DNA from: Thiodiazotropha sp040506705 | Lineage (GTDB): Bacteria; Pseudomonadota; Gammaproteobacteria; Chromatiales; Chromatiaceae | Length of the DNA: 64,000 bases | Direction of reading: 5' to 3' | Assembly: GCA_040506705.1 (NCBI GenBank) | Contig: JBEVWG010000021.1 | Location: 62,001-126,000 of the forward strand | Shown: in pieces, positions 36,507 to 44,800 of the stretch | Numbering within the stretch: position 1 is the first letter of the stretch | Layout: the number at the start of each line of letters is the position of its first letter | The notes under the pieces: generated by a model | What the model was told of the DNA's origin: nothing | Seen by the model: only the letters and a program-made list of their open reading frames with translations | The model's database searches: none | Position numbers and translations under genes: made by a program

Positions 36507-36544
36507 GATAAATCCCGGCAGCTAAAAATTGTCTTCAGCCTGGG

Positions 36545-36566
36545 GGGAGCCCGCTTGCGGCTGCCC
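36545..36566. repeat. REP-like hairpin after the YbaK-type gene
   Basis: GGGAGCC-CGCTTGC-GGCTGCCC forms a GC-rich hairpin with one bulged base between the editing-domain gene and the tRNA. It has no following T tract on either strand, so a REP-type palindrome is likelier than a terminator. Confidence 0.4.
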
Positions 36567-36693
36567 TTAGGTCAATCTCATTAGGGGCTGCAAACCAACT
36601 CTCTCCTTGCACAGGGTTGCAGCTAAAGAGAGTAAGCTGTCAAGTATTTGATTCCAGCTACAAACTAGTTTAACCTTGCGCATCTCGAAATCT

Positions 36694-36784
36694 GGAGAGA
36701 TGTCCGAGTGGCTGAAGGAGCACGCCTGGAAAGTGTGTATACGTTTATAGCGTATCGAGGGTTCGAATCCCTCTCTCTCCGCCA
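36694..36784 (+). tRNA. tRNA-Ser (anticodon GGA)
   Basis: The acceptor stem GGAGAGA (36694-36700) pairs with TCTCTCC (36774-36780), followed by G and an encoded CCA. The D-arm region has the TCCGAGTGGCTGAAGGA pattern of tRNA-Ser. The anticodon stem CACGC/GTGTG encloses CTGGAAA with anticodon GGA. A long variable arm (TATACGTTTATAGCGTATC) and GGTTCGAATCC T-arm complete a class II tRNA. The mobile region begins after it. Confidence 0.97.
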
Positions 36785-36789
36785 AACTC

Positions 36790-36829
36790 AAAGCGACAAG
36801 TCATTGAAAAATATCGCTTTGTGTTTTTT
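36790..36829 (+). terminator. Rho-independent terminator of tRNA-Ser
   Basis: AAAGCGA (36790-36796) pairs with TCGCTTT (36814-36820), followed by GTGTTTTTTG. It lies six bases past the tRNA CCA end. Confidence 0.7.
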
Positions 36830-36870
36830 GAGCGTAAATTAGTCCCTAATCCAGCCCTAGGTGCAGGCCT

Positions 36871-37797
36871 ATGAAAAAGCTGGATGACTATATGAGGTCT
36901 ATTTCCAAGACCCTGGAAGACAAAGAGCCTGCACTAAAAAAGCCCTTATCATCGGAAGATAAAGGGTTGCAGCATATGAAAAGGCTGGTTGGTCATATGG
37001 AGGCTGCTTTACAGGCCGTGAAAGACGAAGAAGCTGCGCAGCAAAAGACCCTATCACCCGGTCAGAGAAAGGTGTTCAAGTCCAACATGTTAATCGATGC
37101 CAATTATAAGCTGAATCTGGTCGAGCAGCGGATTATTCTGGCGTGTATTGCCGGCATTAATCCCTACGAGGCCTTACCCGAAGAGATTACCTACACGGCG
37201 GAAGAGTACGCCGAGACTTTTAGTACGTCGTTAAAAAGAGCCTATCATGCGTTACAGGAGGGTACTGAGCAGCTATCCAAGCGTAAGCTCCAGATTGGCG
37301 GTCAGGACGGAAAATGGTTTGATTCTGTGGAGTACCTGGAAGGCGAGGCGGCGATTCTTCTGCGGTTTTCGAAGCACGCGGAGGCTCATTTAATCCATCT
37401 TACTAAGAATTTTACTTGGTACGAACTCCGCAAGGTGGCGCCGCTTCAGTCGACCTATTCGATCCGGCTCTATGAGCTTCTCATCAAATGGAGAAACATA
37501 AACAGCCGTACCAAAACGTTGTTGATCACCGTTGATGAGTTCAAAAAACGCCTCGGTTTGGATGGTCAGTACGAAGCGTTCAGGAATTTAAAGCAGCGGG
37601 TAATCGAGCCCGCGATCAAAGAGCTGGAAGCGAAGTCAGGGATTAAGTTCACCGGATGGGAGGTCAAAAGGAAAAGAAGAGCGGCCCATTCGCTCGCCTT
37701 TAGGTTTAAAGAAATAAGTCTCAAGGGGGACAATGTGACCCGTTTACACCCGAAGAGTCCGTCAGCGTCTGACGAGCCTGAGGTCAACGCCAGATGA
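36871..37797 (+). CDS. Plasmid-type replication initiator of the Rep_3 family
   Basis: This 308-residue protein has the two winged-helix layout of Rep_3 initiators. The first module runs VFKSNMLIDANYKLNLVEQRIILACIAGINP through AEEYAETFSTSLKRAYHALQEGTEQLSKRKL. The second includes LQSTYSIRLYELLIKWRN, LLITVDEFKKRLGLDGQYEAFRNLKQRVIEPAIKELEAKSGIKF, which is the typical iteron-binding domain. About 80 charged residues precede the first module. Such proteins bind iterons and open the origin; three iterons lie 380 bases downstream. A rep gene in the chromosome points to an integrated plasmid or phage-plasmid. Confidence 0.9.
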   Translation: MKKLDDYMRSISKTLEDKEPALKKPLSSEDKGLQHMKRLVGHMEAALQAVKDEEAAQQKTLSPGQRKVFKSNMLIDANYKLNLVEQRIILACIAGINPYEALPEEITYTAEEYAETFSTSLKRAYHALQEGTEQLSKRKLQIGGQDGKWFDSVEYLEGEAAILLRFSKHAEAHLIHLTKNFTWYELRKVAPLQSTYSIRLYELLIKWRNINSRTKTLLITVDEFKKRLGLDGQYEAFRNLKQRVIEPAIKELEAKSGIKFTGWEVKRKRRAAHSLAFRFKEISLKGDNVTRLHPKSPSASDEPEVNAR

Positions 37798-37877
37798 TCG
37801 CTTTACTCAAGCGGTTAGATGCCAAAGGGACTGCATTACGCTACGCTCCATGCAGCCTCAGAGCCGGGCGTTAGGTG
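37782..37877. other. Integron attC-like sequence (weak)
   Basis: GGTCAACGCC at the left and GGGCGTTAGGTGT at the right form inverse core boxes; GTTAGGT fits the GTTRRRY consensus. Inside lie ACTCAAGCGGTTAGATGCC, which closely resembles the 3' end of classical attC sites, and a CTGCAT...ATGCAG hairpin around TACGCTACGCTCC. The left box lies over the rep stop codon, as is usual for cassette genes. The mixed layout could be two overlapping or decayed sites. Confidence 0.4.
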
Positions 37878-37883
37878 TGAAAA

Positions 37884-38093
37884 ATGTTTGAAAAAGAAGC
37901 GATGCTAATAATTTCAGTAATTATCGTCTTGGTTTTAACTGGCTTCGGCGGGCTAGCTAGTCTATTCGCGATGCTGGCAAGTATTATTCACTTTCAAATA
38001 CTTGGAGCTTTAGGTTACTTTATCCTCATGGCAATTTGCTGGGGAATATTTGGATTAATAATATCAATCATGGCCGCTAGCAGTGAGCCATAA
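37884..38093 (+). CDS. Small two-helix membrane protein, possible gene cassette
   Basis: This 69-residue protein is almost all membrane: LIISVIIVLVLTGFGGLASLFAMLASIIHF and LGALGYFILMAICWGIFGLIISIMAAS. I recognise no family. It starts six bases after the attC-like sequence, the spacing typical of integron cassette genes, which often encode small unknown membrane proteins. The sequence after its stop leads into the iterons, with no second clear attC. Confidence 0.5.
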   Translation: MFEKEAMLIISVIIVLVLTGFGGLASLFAMLASIIHFQILGALGYFILMAICWGIFGLIISIMAASSEP

Positions 38094-38157
38094 AATAATG
38101 AAATGGCGTTATATGTGGGTAACTCTCCGGTCAGTTCGGCGGTTATGGGGATAACTC

Positions 38158-38166
38158 TGTGGATAT
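38158..38166. promoter_or_regulatory. Possible DnaA box beside the iterons
   Basis: TGTGGATAT differs by one base from the reverse of the DnaA box consensus TTATNCACA. It lies 12 bases before the first iteron. Confidence 0.4.
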
Positions 38167-38178
38167 CCCGTGGATTTT

Positions 38179-38241
38179 GGGTCGAAAGTGTTGCGTTTAG
38201 GGTCGAAAGTGTTGCGTTTAGGGTCGAAAGTGTTGCGCATA
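38179..38241 (+). other. Iteron cluster, candidate replication origin
   Basis: Three direct repeats of 21 bases with no gap, GGGTCGAAAGTGTTGCGTTT plus A, start at 38179, 38200 and 38221. The first two are identical and the third differs only in its last bases (GCGCATA). An AT-rich stretch follows at 38260-38320 (TTAAAAACAAG, GTTTAAAAAC). Iterons of about 20 bases next to an AT-rich region and a DnaA box are the standard origin of Rep_3 replicons. Confidence 0.85.
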
Positions 38242-38323
38242 GATGGAGTAACTTCATGATTTAAAACAAGAATTCCGCTCTTAAAAACAAGTCTTAAAAA
38301 CTGTTTAAAAACTTATTAGCGCG

Positions 38324-38360
38324 GCGCTCTGTACGAAAATTGTACAGGGCGCTTTTTTTT
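38324..38360 (+). terminator. Strong rho-independent terminator
   Basis: GCGCTCTGTAC (38324-38334) pairs with GTACAGGGCGC (38342-38352) around GAAAATT, with one G-T pair, followed by eight Ts. It separates the origin region from the virion-type genes. Confidence 0.85.
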
Positions 38361-38646
38361 GGGTGGTGACCCATAGTTTTTTTTCCATACTTTATTAGGC
38401 ACGATCCACCCAAAATTTTGCTTTCTTATCGATCTGACGCCTTTCGCATGCGCTTCAGTTGTCCCAGACGGGGCACGCCCCTTCTGGACTTCCCGTGACT
38501 CCCGACAAACATTGATGAACCTGCGTCTATCGACGCAGAACCCTAAACGTTTCTCGCGAGTTTCAGTTCAAACGGGACTTGAGAACAAACCAGGCACTGC
38601 CTATGATTTGCAACAATCGCAGGAACCAAGGTCAAGAGTCTTCTCA
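38361..38646. other. Non-coding stretch after the origin terminator
   Basis: Nothing firmly identifiable. An in-frame extension of the next gene could begin at 38512, but the residues before MKSVKRRMV look unlike protein-coding sequence and would hide the signal peptide. Confidence 0.4.
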
Positions 38647-39153
38647 ATGAAAAGCGTTAAACGCAGAATGGTGGTTTTATTTGGGGCTATATTTCTTTTT
38701 GGCGTCCTGTCCGAGGCCTGCGTCGGCACCCCCGCCATGCCGGAGGGGGTGAGTTTTGAGAAGGGTATTAATGGGCCTGGGCAGCTTCACCATGATGATA
38801 AACGCAGCCCTCGGATCCTTATTAATGGCACTATAAGGATAATCAACGGGTTTAAATATCATTGGTTCAATGGCCGTTTTTATAGCGAGCATGCCAATGA
38901 ATATATTTTTAGAGCATCCACCAATCAGGTACGAATGACGTACACAGTGGCGGATAACATCATTAAGAACGGCGTGTCCTATGTCGACAACAAGACCAAA
39001 CGAATTGTGCGGGTGATACATGAAGATGGCGGGGTCGTATTGTCGAGGGCCAACGAAATTCCAGCAGAGGCCGTGGTAACGGTCCTCTGGCCAAAAATTG
39101 TACAGAGAAATATAAACAATAAACGATTTACACTTTTAAAATACAGAGATTAG
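38647..39153 (+). CDS. Secreted protein of unknown function
   Basis: The 168-residue product starting MKSVKRRMVVLFGAIFLFGVLSEACVG has a clear signal peptide with a Cys at the likely cleavage point; the SEAC sequence is only a poor lipobox. The mature part has beta-rich segments (RILINGTIRIINGFKYHWFNGRFYSE, VRMTYTVADNIIKNGVSYVDNKTKRIVRVIHED). I recognise no family. It opens the run of same-strand genes that continues into phage structural genes. Confidence 0.6.
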   Translation: MKSVKRRMVVLFGAIFLFGVLSEACVGTPAMPEGVSFEKGINGPGQLHHDDKRSPRILINGTIRIINGFKYHWFNGRFYSEHANEYIFRASTNQVRMTYTVADNIIKNGVSYVDNKTKRIVRVIHEDGGVVLSRANEIPAEAVVTVLWPKIVQRNINNKRFTLLKYRD

Positions 39154-39179
39154 AAGCGAATGGGGAGATACGGGTACAA

Positions 39180-39737
39180 ATGCCATACATTGAAGAAATA
39201 GAAAAAAACAGATTTAAAAACAGAGAAACCGTTAGAAAAAGCACTGTGTGCGCCTGCGTTGACTGCGGAAAAGAATTCTTGCCATCTGATATTCAGGAAG
39301 AAGAAAAGATGATGGAGGACAATGATACTACCGTATGCTGCCCTTACTGCTTGACTCCAACATTGGTCGGTGACGCGGGTTTTTCTAGTCAAGAAGCTTT
39401 TAATCGTGCCAAAAGCGCGCCTCTTAAGGATTTAGTTGTTCTAAAGAGCGCTTGTGTAAAGGCGGCTCCTCCGGCTTATTCGGGCAAACTGGTTATTGCG
39501 GGGTATGAGGGCGAAAGCGAAGTGTATCTACTTAAGTTTTTGACCAAAGATGAACTGGAAGCCCAGCAAAAAGACTTTGAAAACTCCACATGCTTGTTTG
39601 TGTTGAAGGATTATTTCGCTGTAGGTCTTCTATGTGGAAACTATCAGAAAGCTTTAGAGGAAGCGAAACGGCTATACGGCCTCGGTGAGCGCGATTGGCG
39701 TGATGTAGATTACCCACGCGAATTAGGAGCTATCTGA
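39180..39737 (+). CDS. Zinc-ribbon protein of unknown function
   Basis: This 185-residue protein has two Cys pairs, CVDCGKEF near residue 27 and CCPYC near residue 56. Between them is the acidic link EEEKMMEDNDTTV, a pattern seen in small zinc-ribbon proteins of bacteria and phages. The rest has no recognisable domain. It lies 15 bases before the first phage-type structural gene and is probably co-transcribed with it. Confidence 0.55.
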   Translation: MPYIEEIEKNRFKNRETVRKSTVCACVDCGKEFLPSDIQEEEKMMEDNDTTVCCPYCLTPTLVGDAGFSSQEAFNRAKSAPLKDLVVLKSACVKAAPPAYSGKLVIAGYEGESEVYLLKFLTKDELEAQQKDFENSTCLFVLKDYFAVGLLCGNYQKALEEAKRLYGLGERDWRDVDYPRELGAI

Positions 39738-39752
39738 AACATGAGCTAAAAC

Positions 39753-41279
39753 ATGGGTGATATTCAGACATACAGCGTCATGAACTGTGGCAGCACGGGT
39801 GTCATCAAAGACGTCAATCCTTTGATACTTCCGCCGGATGCTTGGACGTTTGCCAATCAAGTGCGGTTCGACGGGATTGAAGTGGTTCAGGAGAAACCGG
39901 CTAAATCGCTTCTCGAGGTGGATTATCCGGTGCAGCTGTTGGTGGGCTGGAACGATGGGCAGGAAAGGCGTTTGCTACTGTCTACCCCGAAAGAGATATA
40001 TGAGGCGACCCATCTCGATCATGATGCAACAAAAAGCCAAGTGATCCCTAAATGGAGTGCCGATGAGGCCTCTCCCCCCGTAAAGCAAAACGAATGGACA
40101 GGTGGTTCATTCGGCGGTATACCGTACTTCTGCGCGGGTTTTGGTCAAAAGCCCCTGGTTCTGATGCGCGACGATCGTGGCGGATACAAGGATAAGTTTG
40201 AGGCGCTTAATCATTGGCCGGATGGCCATAGTTGTAGTGTGATGCGTCACTTTTCTAACCACCTGATTGCAATCAAGATGGAAGTCGAGATTAAGCATCA
40301 GGATGTCCGTGATGGGAAAGTCACGTTTCGTCGGCCTTTTGACATCATGTGGTCAGATCGAGCGAAACCTGGTCATCTGCCTAAGACCTGGCTCCCCGCT
40401 GAAGCGGGGAGTCGAGCCGGCGAGATCGCCTTGACGGACGGTGGAGATGAAGTGGTCGATGGGGTAACGCTCGGGAACCGGTTTTGCATTTACAAGGAGG
40501 AATCGATCTGGCCCATTAAGTACGTGGGAGGCAATTATGTTTTCAGTATTGGCCAGGCCATCAAAGGTGTCGGCATCATGGGCAAGAATTGCGCGGTCGA
40601 TTTTAATGGCAAAAACTACGTATTTGGCCGTGATGAGATATTTGCGCATGATGGTTGGCAGATCGATCGAATTTTCGAAGCGCGGATGAACCGATGGATT
40701 TTCAACCGTATAGATGACAAGAAACGTCATCTTTGCCATGTCTTCATGCGCCCATCAACACGCGAGATTTACTTCTGTTTCCCAGTAGGGGATTCTGAAT
40801 TTGCCAACATGGCGGCCTGCTATCATACCGATCGGCATACAGTGACCTTGAAATCATTTCAAACCGGTATCAACACCGGTAGCATATTCGAGTTCACCGG
40901 CAGTGAAACGTTTGGTATCCGTCGTCTTTTTGTGGGGAGCTCGCAAGGGATTCAGGAGGTCGATGTTGAAAGCTCGTTAGGTGAATTCCGACTTGAGCGC
41001 GAAGGCATTGATCTGGGGCAGCGCCGGGCCATTGATTTTTCGCATAATATTTGTCTCTACGCCGAGGGCGAGGGCTCCGTTAGTGTCGAGCTCACGAGTA
41101 CACTCCCGGGGGGGGCAACGGATCATAAATTGATCAACTACCCACTTAACACCCCTTTTCCCGGCCTACCGATCGAAGTGGCAGGCTTAACCCATACGCT
41201 TCGCATCACCAATCATGACGCCACAGGCTTCAAGTTGTCCGGTTATACGATACAGTTCAGCGACAAGGGCAGGTACTGA
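39753..41279 (+). CDS. Phage virion structural protein (podovirus type)
   Basis: This 508-residue protein matches, in my recollection, a family of structural proteins in podoviruses and related tailed phages. The N-terminal PLILPPDAWTFANQVRFDGIEVVQEKPAK resembles their 'LPPGVWTDGMNVRF..GVAEK' opening. The middle has GGIPYFCAGFGQKPLV, NHWPDGHSCSVMRHFSNHLIAIKM, FDIMWSDRAKPGHLPKTW and VTLGNRFCIYKEESIWPIKYVGG. Then follow KNYVFGRDEIFAHDGWQIDRIFEARMNRWIFNRID and REIYFCFPV. The repeated strands suggest a beta-propeller-like or tail-nozzle protein. The family role is not settled. It is a strong marker of phage origin for this region. Confidence 0.72.
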   Translation: MGDIQTYSVMNCGSTGVIKDVNPLILPPDAWTFANQVRFDGIEVVQEKPAKSLLEVDYPVQLLVGWNDGQERRLLLSTPKEIYEATHLDHDATKSQVIPKWSADEASPPVKQNEWTGGSFGGIPYFCAGFGQKPLVLMRDDRGGYKDKFEALNHWPDGHSCSVMRHFSNHLIAIKMEVEIKHQDVRDGKVTFRRPFDIMWSDRAKPGHLPKTWLPAEAGSRAGEIALTDGGDEVVDGVTLGNRFCIYKEESIWPIKYVGGNYVFSIGQAIKGVGIMGKNCAVDFNGKNYVFGRDEIFAHDGWQIDRIFEARMNRWIFNRIDDKKRHLCHVFMRPSTREIYFCFPVGDSEFANMAACYHTDRHTVTLKSFQTGINTGSIFEFTGSETFGIRRLFVGSSQGIQEVDVESSLGEFRLEREGIDLGQRRAIDFSHNICLYAEGEGSVSVELTSTLPGGATDHKLINYPLNTPFPGLPIEVAGLTHTLRITNHDATGFKLSGYTIQFSDKGRY

Positions 41280-41282
41280 TTT

Positions 41283-41651
41283 ATGGCAGCGGAAATCCAT
41301 CTCAACCTATCCCCTGGGGACCTTCCGGAGGAGATGCCGGATCAAACGAAAAGATTCCTGATGAATTTAACGCTTGAGGTTGACCGCTCACTGGATATGC
41401 TGCAAAAACACGTTATTGAATCAATCGGTCACTTACCATACTACCATGAACAGATTGAAAAATTGCCCACACCATTGTCGAGTCGTGAGGGTATCGCTAT
41501 CATGGGAGAAGTGAGTAAATTTGAAAGCATTGTCGAGACGATCAAGCACGATGTGGAGCAAATTAAGAAAGATATTGCAAATATTTACGTAATACTCAGT
41601 GATTTAGATCGATTCTTACGGGAGCAGCAGCATGGCGACCTCAAAAATTAA
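41283..41651 (+). CDS. Small helical phage-region protein
   Basis: This 122-residue protein is mostly alpha-helical, with a heptad-like C-terminal half (GEVSKFESIVETIKHDVEQIKKDIANIYVILSDLDRFLRE). It starts three bases after the structural protein and overlaps the next gene by 20 bases, so it is part of the same transcript. The family is unknown. Small coiled-coil proteins near tail genes are often chaperones or internal virion parts, but nothing here proves that. Confidence 0.6.
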   Translation: MAAEIHLNLSPGDLPEEMPDQTKRFLMNLTLEVDRSLDMLQKHVIESIGHLPYYHEQIEKLPTPLSSREGIAIMGEVSKFESIVETIKHDVEQIKKDIANIYVILSDLDRFLREQQHGDLKN

Positions 41652-41847
41652 AACAACGTCAGTTTCTGAGCCGTGGGATAAACTGGCACCCTACCTGCTC
41701 GGAGGGCATCTGATCGGCCCACCGATGCGTAACTGGAAAAATGAATTTGCTGAAGCGATGATGCCGCTCTTGATGTTGCCTCAACCCCACCCACAGAAGA
41801 AGCACGCGAAGCCGGTGGATCAGGCTATGTTGGGTGGGGGTTTTTAA
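41632..41847 (+). CDS. Small phage-region protein
   Basis: This 71-residue frame overlaps the previous gene and ends 20 bases before the next. It contains DKLAPYLLGGHLIGPPMRNWKNEFAEAMMPLLMLPQPHP, a mildly amphipathic segment, with a Gly tail. No family is recognised. Position and an upstream GGGAGCAGCAGC stretch that may serve as ribosome site support it being real. Confidence 0.5.
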   Translation: MATSKIKTTSVSEPWDKLAPYLLGGHLIGPPMRNWKNEFAEAMMPLLMLPQPHPQKKHAKPVDQAMLGGGF

Positions 41848-41867
41848 AAGCCATAAATAAGTAGCCG

Positions 41868-44800
41868 ATGACACTCAGCCCGTCGTTTGGCACGTCGTTT
41901 AGAAGGCCGCAAGAATCTTCTTTGCTAAAACGGCGTCGTCGCGCATCTTTTTCGATCCCTCTGCATCCTGTCATGAAGTCGCCGGGTCCCCAGTCTGGCC
42001 CGATCACCTTCAAACCGGATCCAGGTCATCCCAAGCCGGTTTCGGCGCCGCTATCATCCCCGCTGCAAGCCGGACTCAGTAATATTCAAAAAGAGCTGGG
42101 TAAGGCGCCGCCCGGGGCGCCCGCGGGGCCTACCTCGTTCAACCTACCTCGGTTGGTGGATCCTAATGCGCACTATTTAAGCCGCGATCCCAGCGGGCGG
42201 ATCACCCGATCCCAACGTTTTCAGCTCAACGCGAATTCTCCCTACATGCTGGGCGCCACGAGCTCGGGGCATGTTGTCGCGCCCTCTCATGAGGTCAGCC
42301 TGTTGGGGAATGCCCCTCGCCGCATGGATCAAGGCTGGTACGAGCGATGGTTTGAAGAAGGGTATTGCTCAAAAAGCACCCCCGAACAATGCGATAAGCT
42401 CAAAAACCTCAAGCGCTTCTATCACCGGCCTTATGAGAGGTTACTGGCGGGGATGCCTCTGCCCAGGCTGCCCGAGAAATACGATAAACCGCCTGTCAGC
42501 TCAAGTGACTTCCGCAATCGAATTCGCAAATACTGGGAGGGTAGGTATGACATTGATCAGCCCTCGATGAGTAAGGCGGACTACCTCAAGGAGGCAATGA
42601 GCCAGCCGAAATTTAGTGATAAAGGCGCCAGACAGAACCCGACAACGCTCGACGAACTCGAGCGTATGGAATACAACCTTAAAATGACCCAGCGCGCCAA
42701 AAAAGAAGGATGGCCCACGGGGGAAATGCCCATCGATCCCAGTCTATACGCCCGTACAGAGGCGAATCGGGAAGCCATCTATGAACACAAGCCAAAAGAT
42801 AAATCCTATGGCACCTACTGGGATGAGCAGCATCAGAATAAGCACTGGTGGGATTATCTGGCCTATATCAATCCGCTGGCACAGGGGGTCAAGGCGCTTA
42901 AAGCAAGGGAAAACTATGCGGCTCAATTCAGTGATCCGGTTCATGATCTTTATAACAAGCGGAAATTTCTTTTTGAGCATCCCAATTGGTTAAAGCAACA
43001 TCCTGAAGACAAAGAAAAATATATGATTGGTTTCTTGGGAAACCGGTTGCCTAAACCATGGTACGGTAAAATCGGTACGGGGATCGGCGATTTTGGGCTC
43101 GGACTCCTGGATGTTGCCTCCAATCCTATCGGCGCGGCTGATAGCTTTATCAAGTCGGTATCCACAATACCGGATGACGTCGCGAAAGAATGTACTGCGC
43201 CCGGTGTAAACACGAAATCTTGTGTCTGGGCGAACCAGTTACTACGACCTACTGGGTTGGGCAGTATCGCCGATGTGGGCTGGCAATCCGGAACACCCCT
43301 CGATTCTCCCATCCGCAGTGAACCCACCCTGCATAAGGCGCTGGATATCGCTGGGCAGTCTGGCGTACTTCTTGGCTCTTTGGCTTTGCCGGTCGTGGGG
43401 GAGGCGGGTGAGGCAGGCGCGGTCGCCTCTAGGCTTGGAGCCCTGGGGGAGGCGGGTGAGGCAGGCGCGGTCGCCTCTAGGCTTGGGGGCCTGGGGGAGG
43501 CGGGTGAGACTGCGAGGGTCGCAGGGATGACCGGTAGGGACTTGGCAGGTGAGTCCACCGCTGGTCGTGCGGCCCAGTTGTCCGAAAATACCATCCTCAA
43601 AACGGTCTTATCGAGTGAAGGAGAGGTTGCGCCCCAAACGGCCTTATCGGGTAAAGGGGGCCTCGCCCGGCGGGTCGGCACCGAATCCCAAGTCGGGCAA
43701 CCGATCGCGCCGCCGTCAACCGATCTAGCCAGGCCGTCGATATCATCCCCCGCTGAAACGTCGGGTAAAGTGACACCGAAACCCGAGCAGCTGGTCGCCA
43801 ATGAAAAGCGTATGAAGGATTTGTCCACTTGGCGGAATGATTTGTCCCCTGAACAAAATTTCGAGTGGCAGAAAGAACTCGATGATTTCATGGTCGAAAC
43901 GGATCAATTGCGTCAATGGGAAGAAAACCCTGCTTACGCCGAGGAGCAGCCGACGTATTTCACCCATCCTCGTTATGAGCTATTCCGTAATGATTTCGAT
44001 GAGGCCCTGATGAATGAACAGGCCGATACGCTGCTTTCGGACTCGGAAAAAGGGCGTGCCATGCGCATGAATGACCGTCTGGCCATTTTAAAAAATGCAC
44101 GTAAATCCCCCCCCGAGCGCTTTAACTTGGAAGGCTATACGAGTATGGGGGAGACTCCTGAATTTATGGAGAAAGACGCCATCTATCGTGAGTTGATGGA
44201 ATATGGAAAAAACCTCAAGACCTTTAGGCCGCAAGCCAAGCTGCCTAAACCGCCAAGCTACTCAAAGTTAACCCGCCTATACGATAAGGCAAGGTGGAAG
44301 CTTAAGCCAGGGAAGGCAGCCGGTATGCCGAACAAAGGCGTGTATGATGACTGGCTGGGGCCGCGGTTTAAGAAGGGTGAAGACCTCAGTGAGTGGCTAT
44401 CCCAACCCAAGGCTAAAAAGTTCTATAACAAATTACAGTTTCGTCTGAAGGGCGACCCGAGTATGCAAAAATGGTCCACAGGGGCTGAATATCCCTCGCG
44501 AAAGCCACCACCAGAGATAGAGCCACCACCAGAGATAGAGCCGGCGGAATCTGTGCGGAAGGGGTATGGCCGCGATGAGATCCTAAAAAGTCTCGATCTC
44601 CTACCTCCAGCGCAGGGAAAACCCCCCCTCGCACTGCCGCCTGAAGCACCCACGGCTGTTTCTGGGACAGAACCGCCGCTGGCACAGCCCGCACCGCGGC
44701 TTAACGCACCCACAGCGGTTTCTGGGACGAAACCGCCGCTCTCAACTATAGAGGGAAGCATTAAGAATATTGATGAGATCATAAAAAGCCTCGATCGCCC

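Noticed and set aside
36694..36784. Attachment-site duplication of the tRNA-Ser 3' end
   Set aside because: I looked for a second copy of the T-arm and acceptor sequence in the region up to 64 kb and did not see one, and no integrase gene is present.
36567..36791. Minus-strand reading frame across tRNA-Ser (contains EREGFEPSIRYKR)
   Set aside because: It is the antisense translation of the tRNA; this peptide is a known false annotation next to tRNA-Ser genes.
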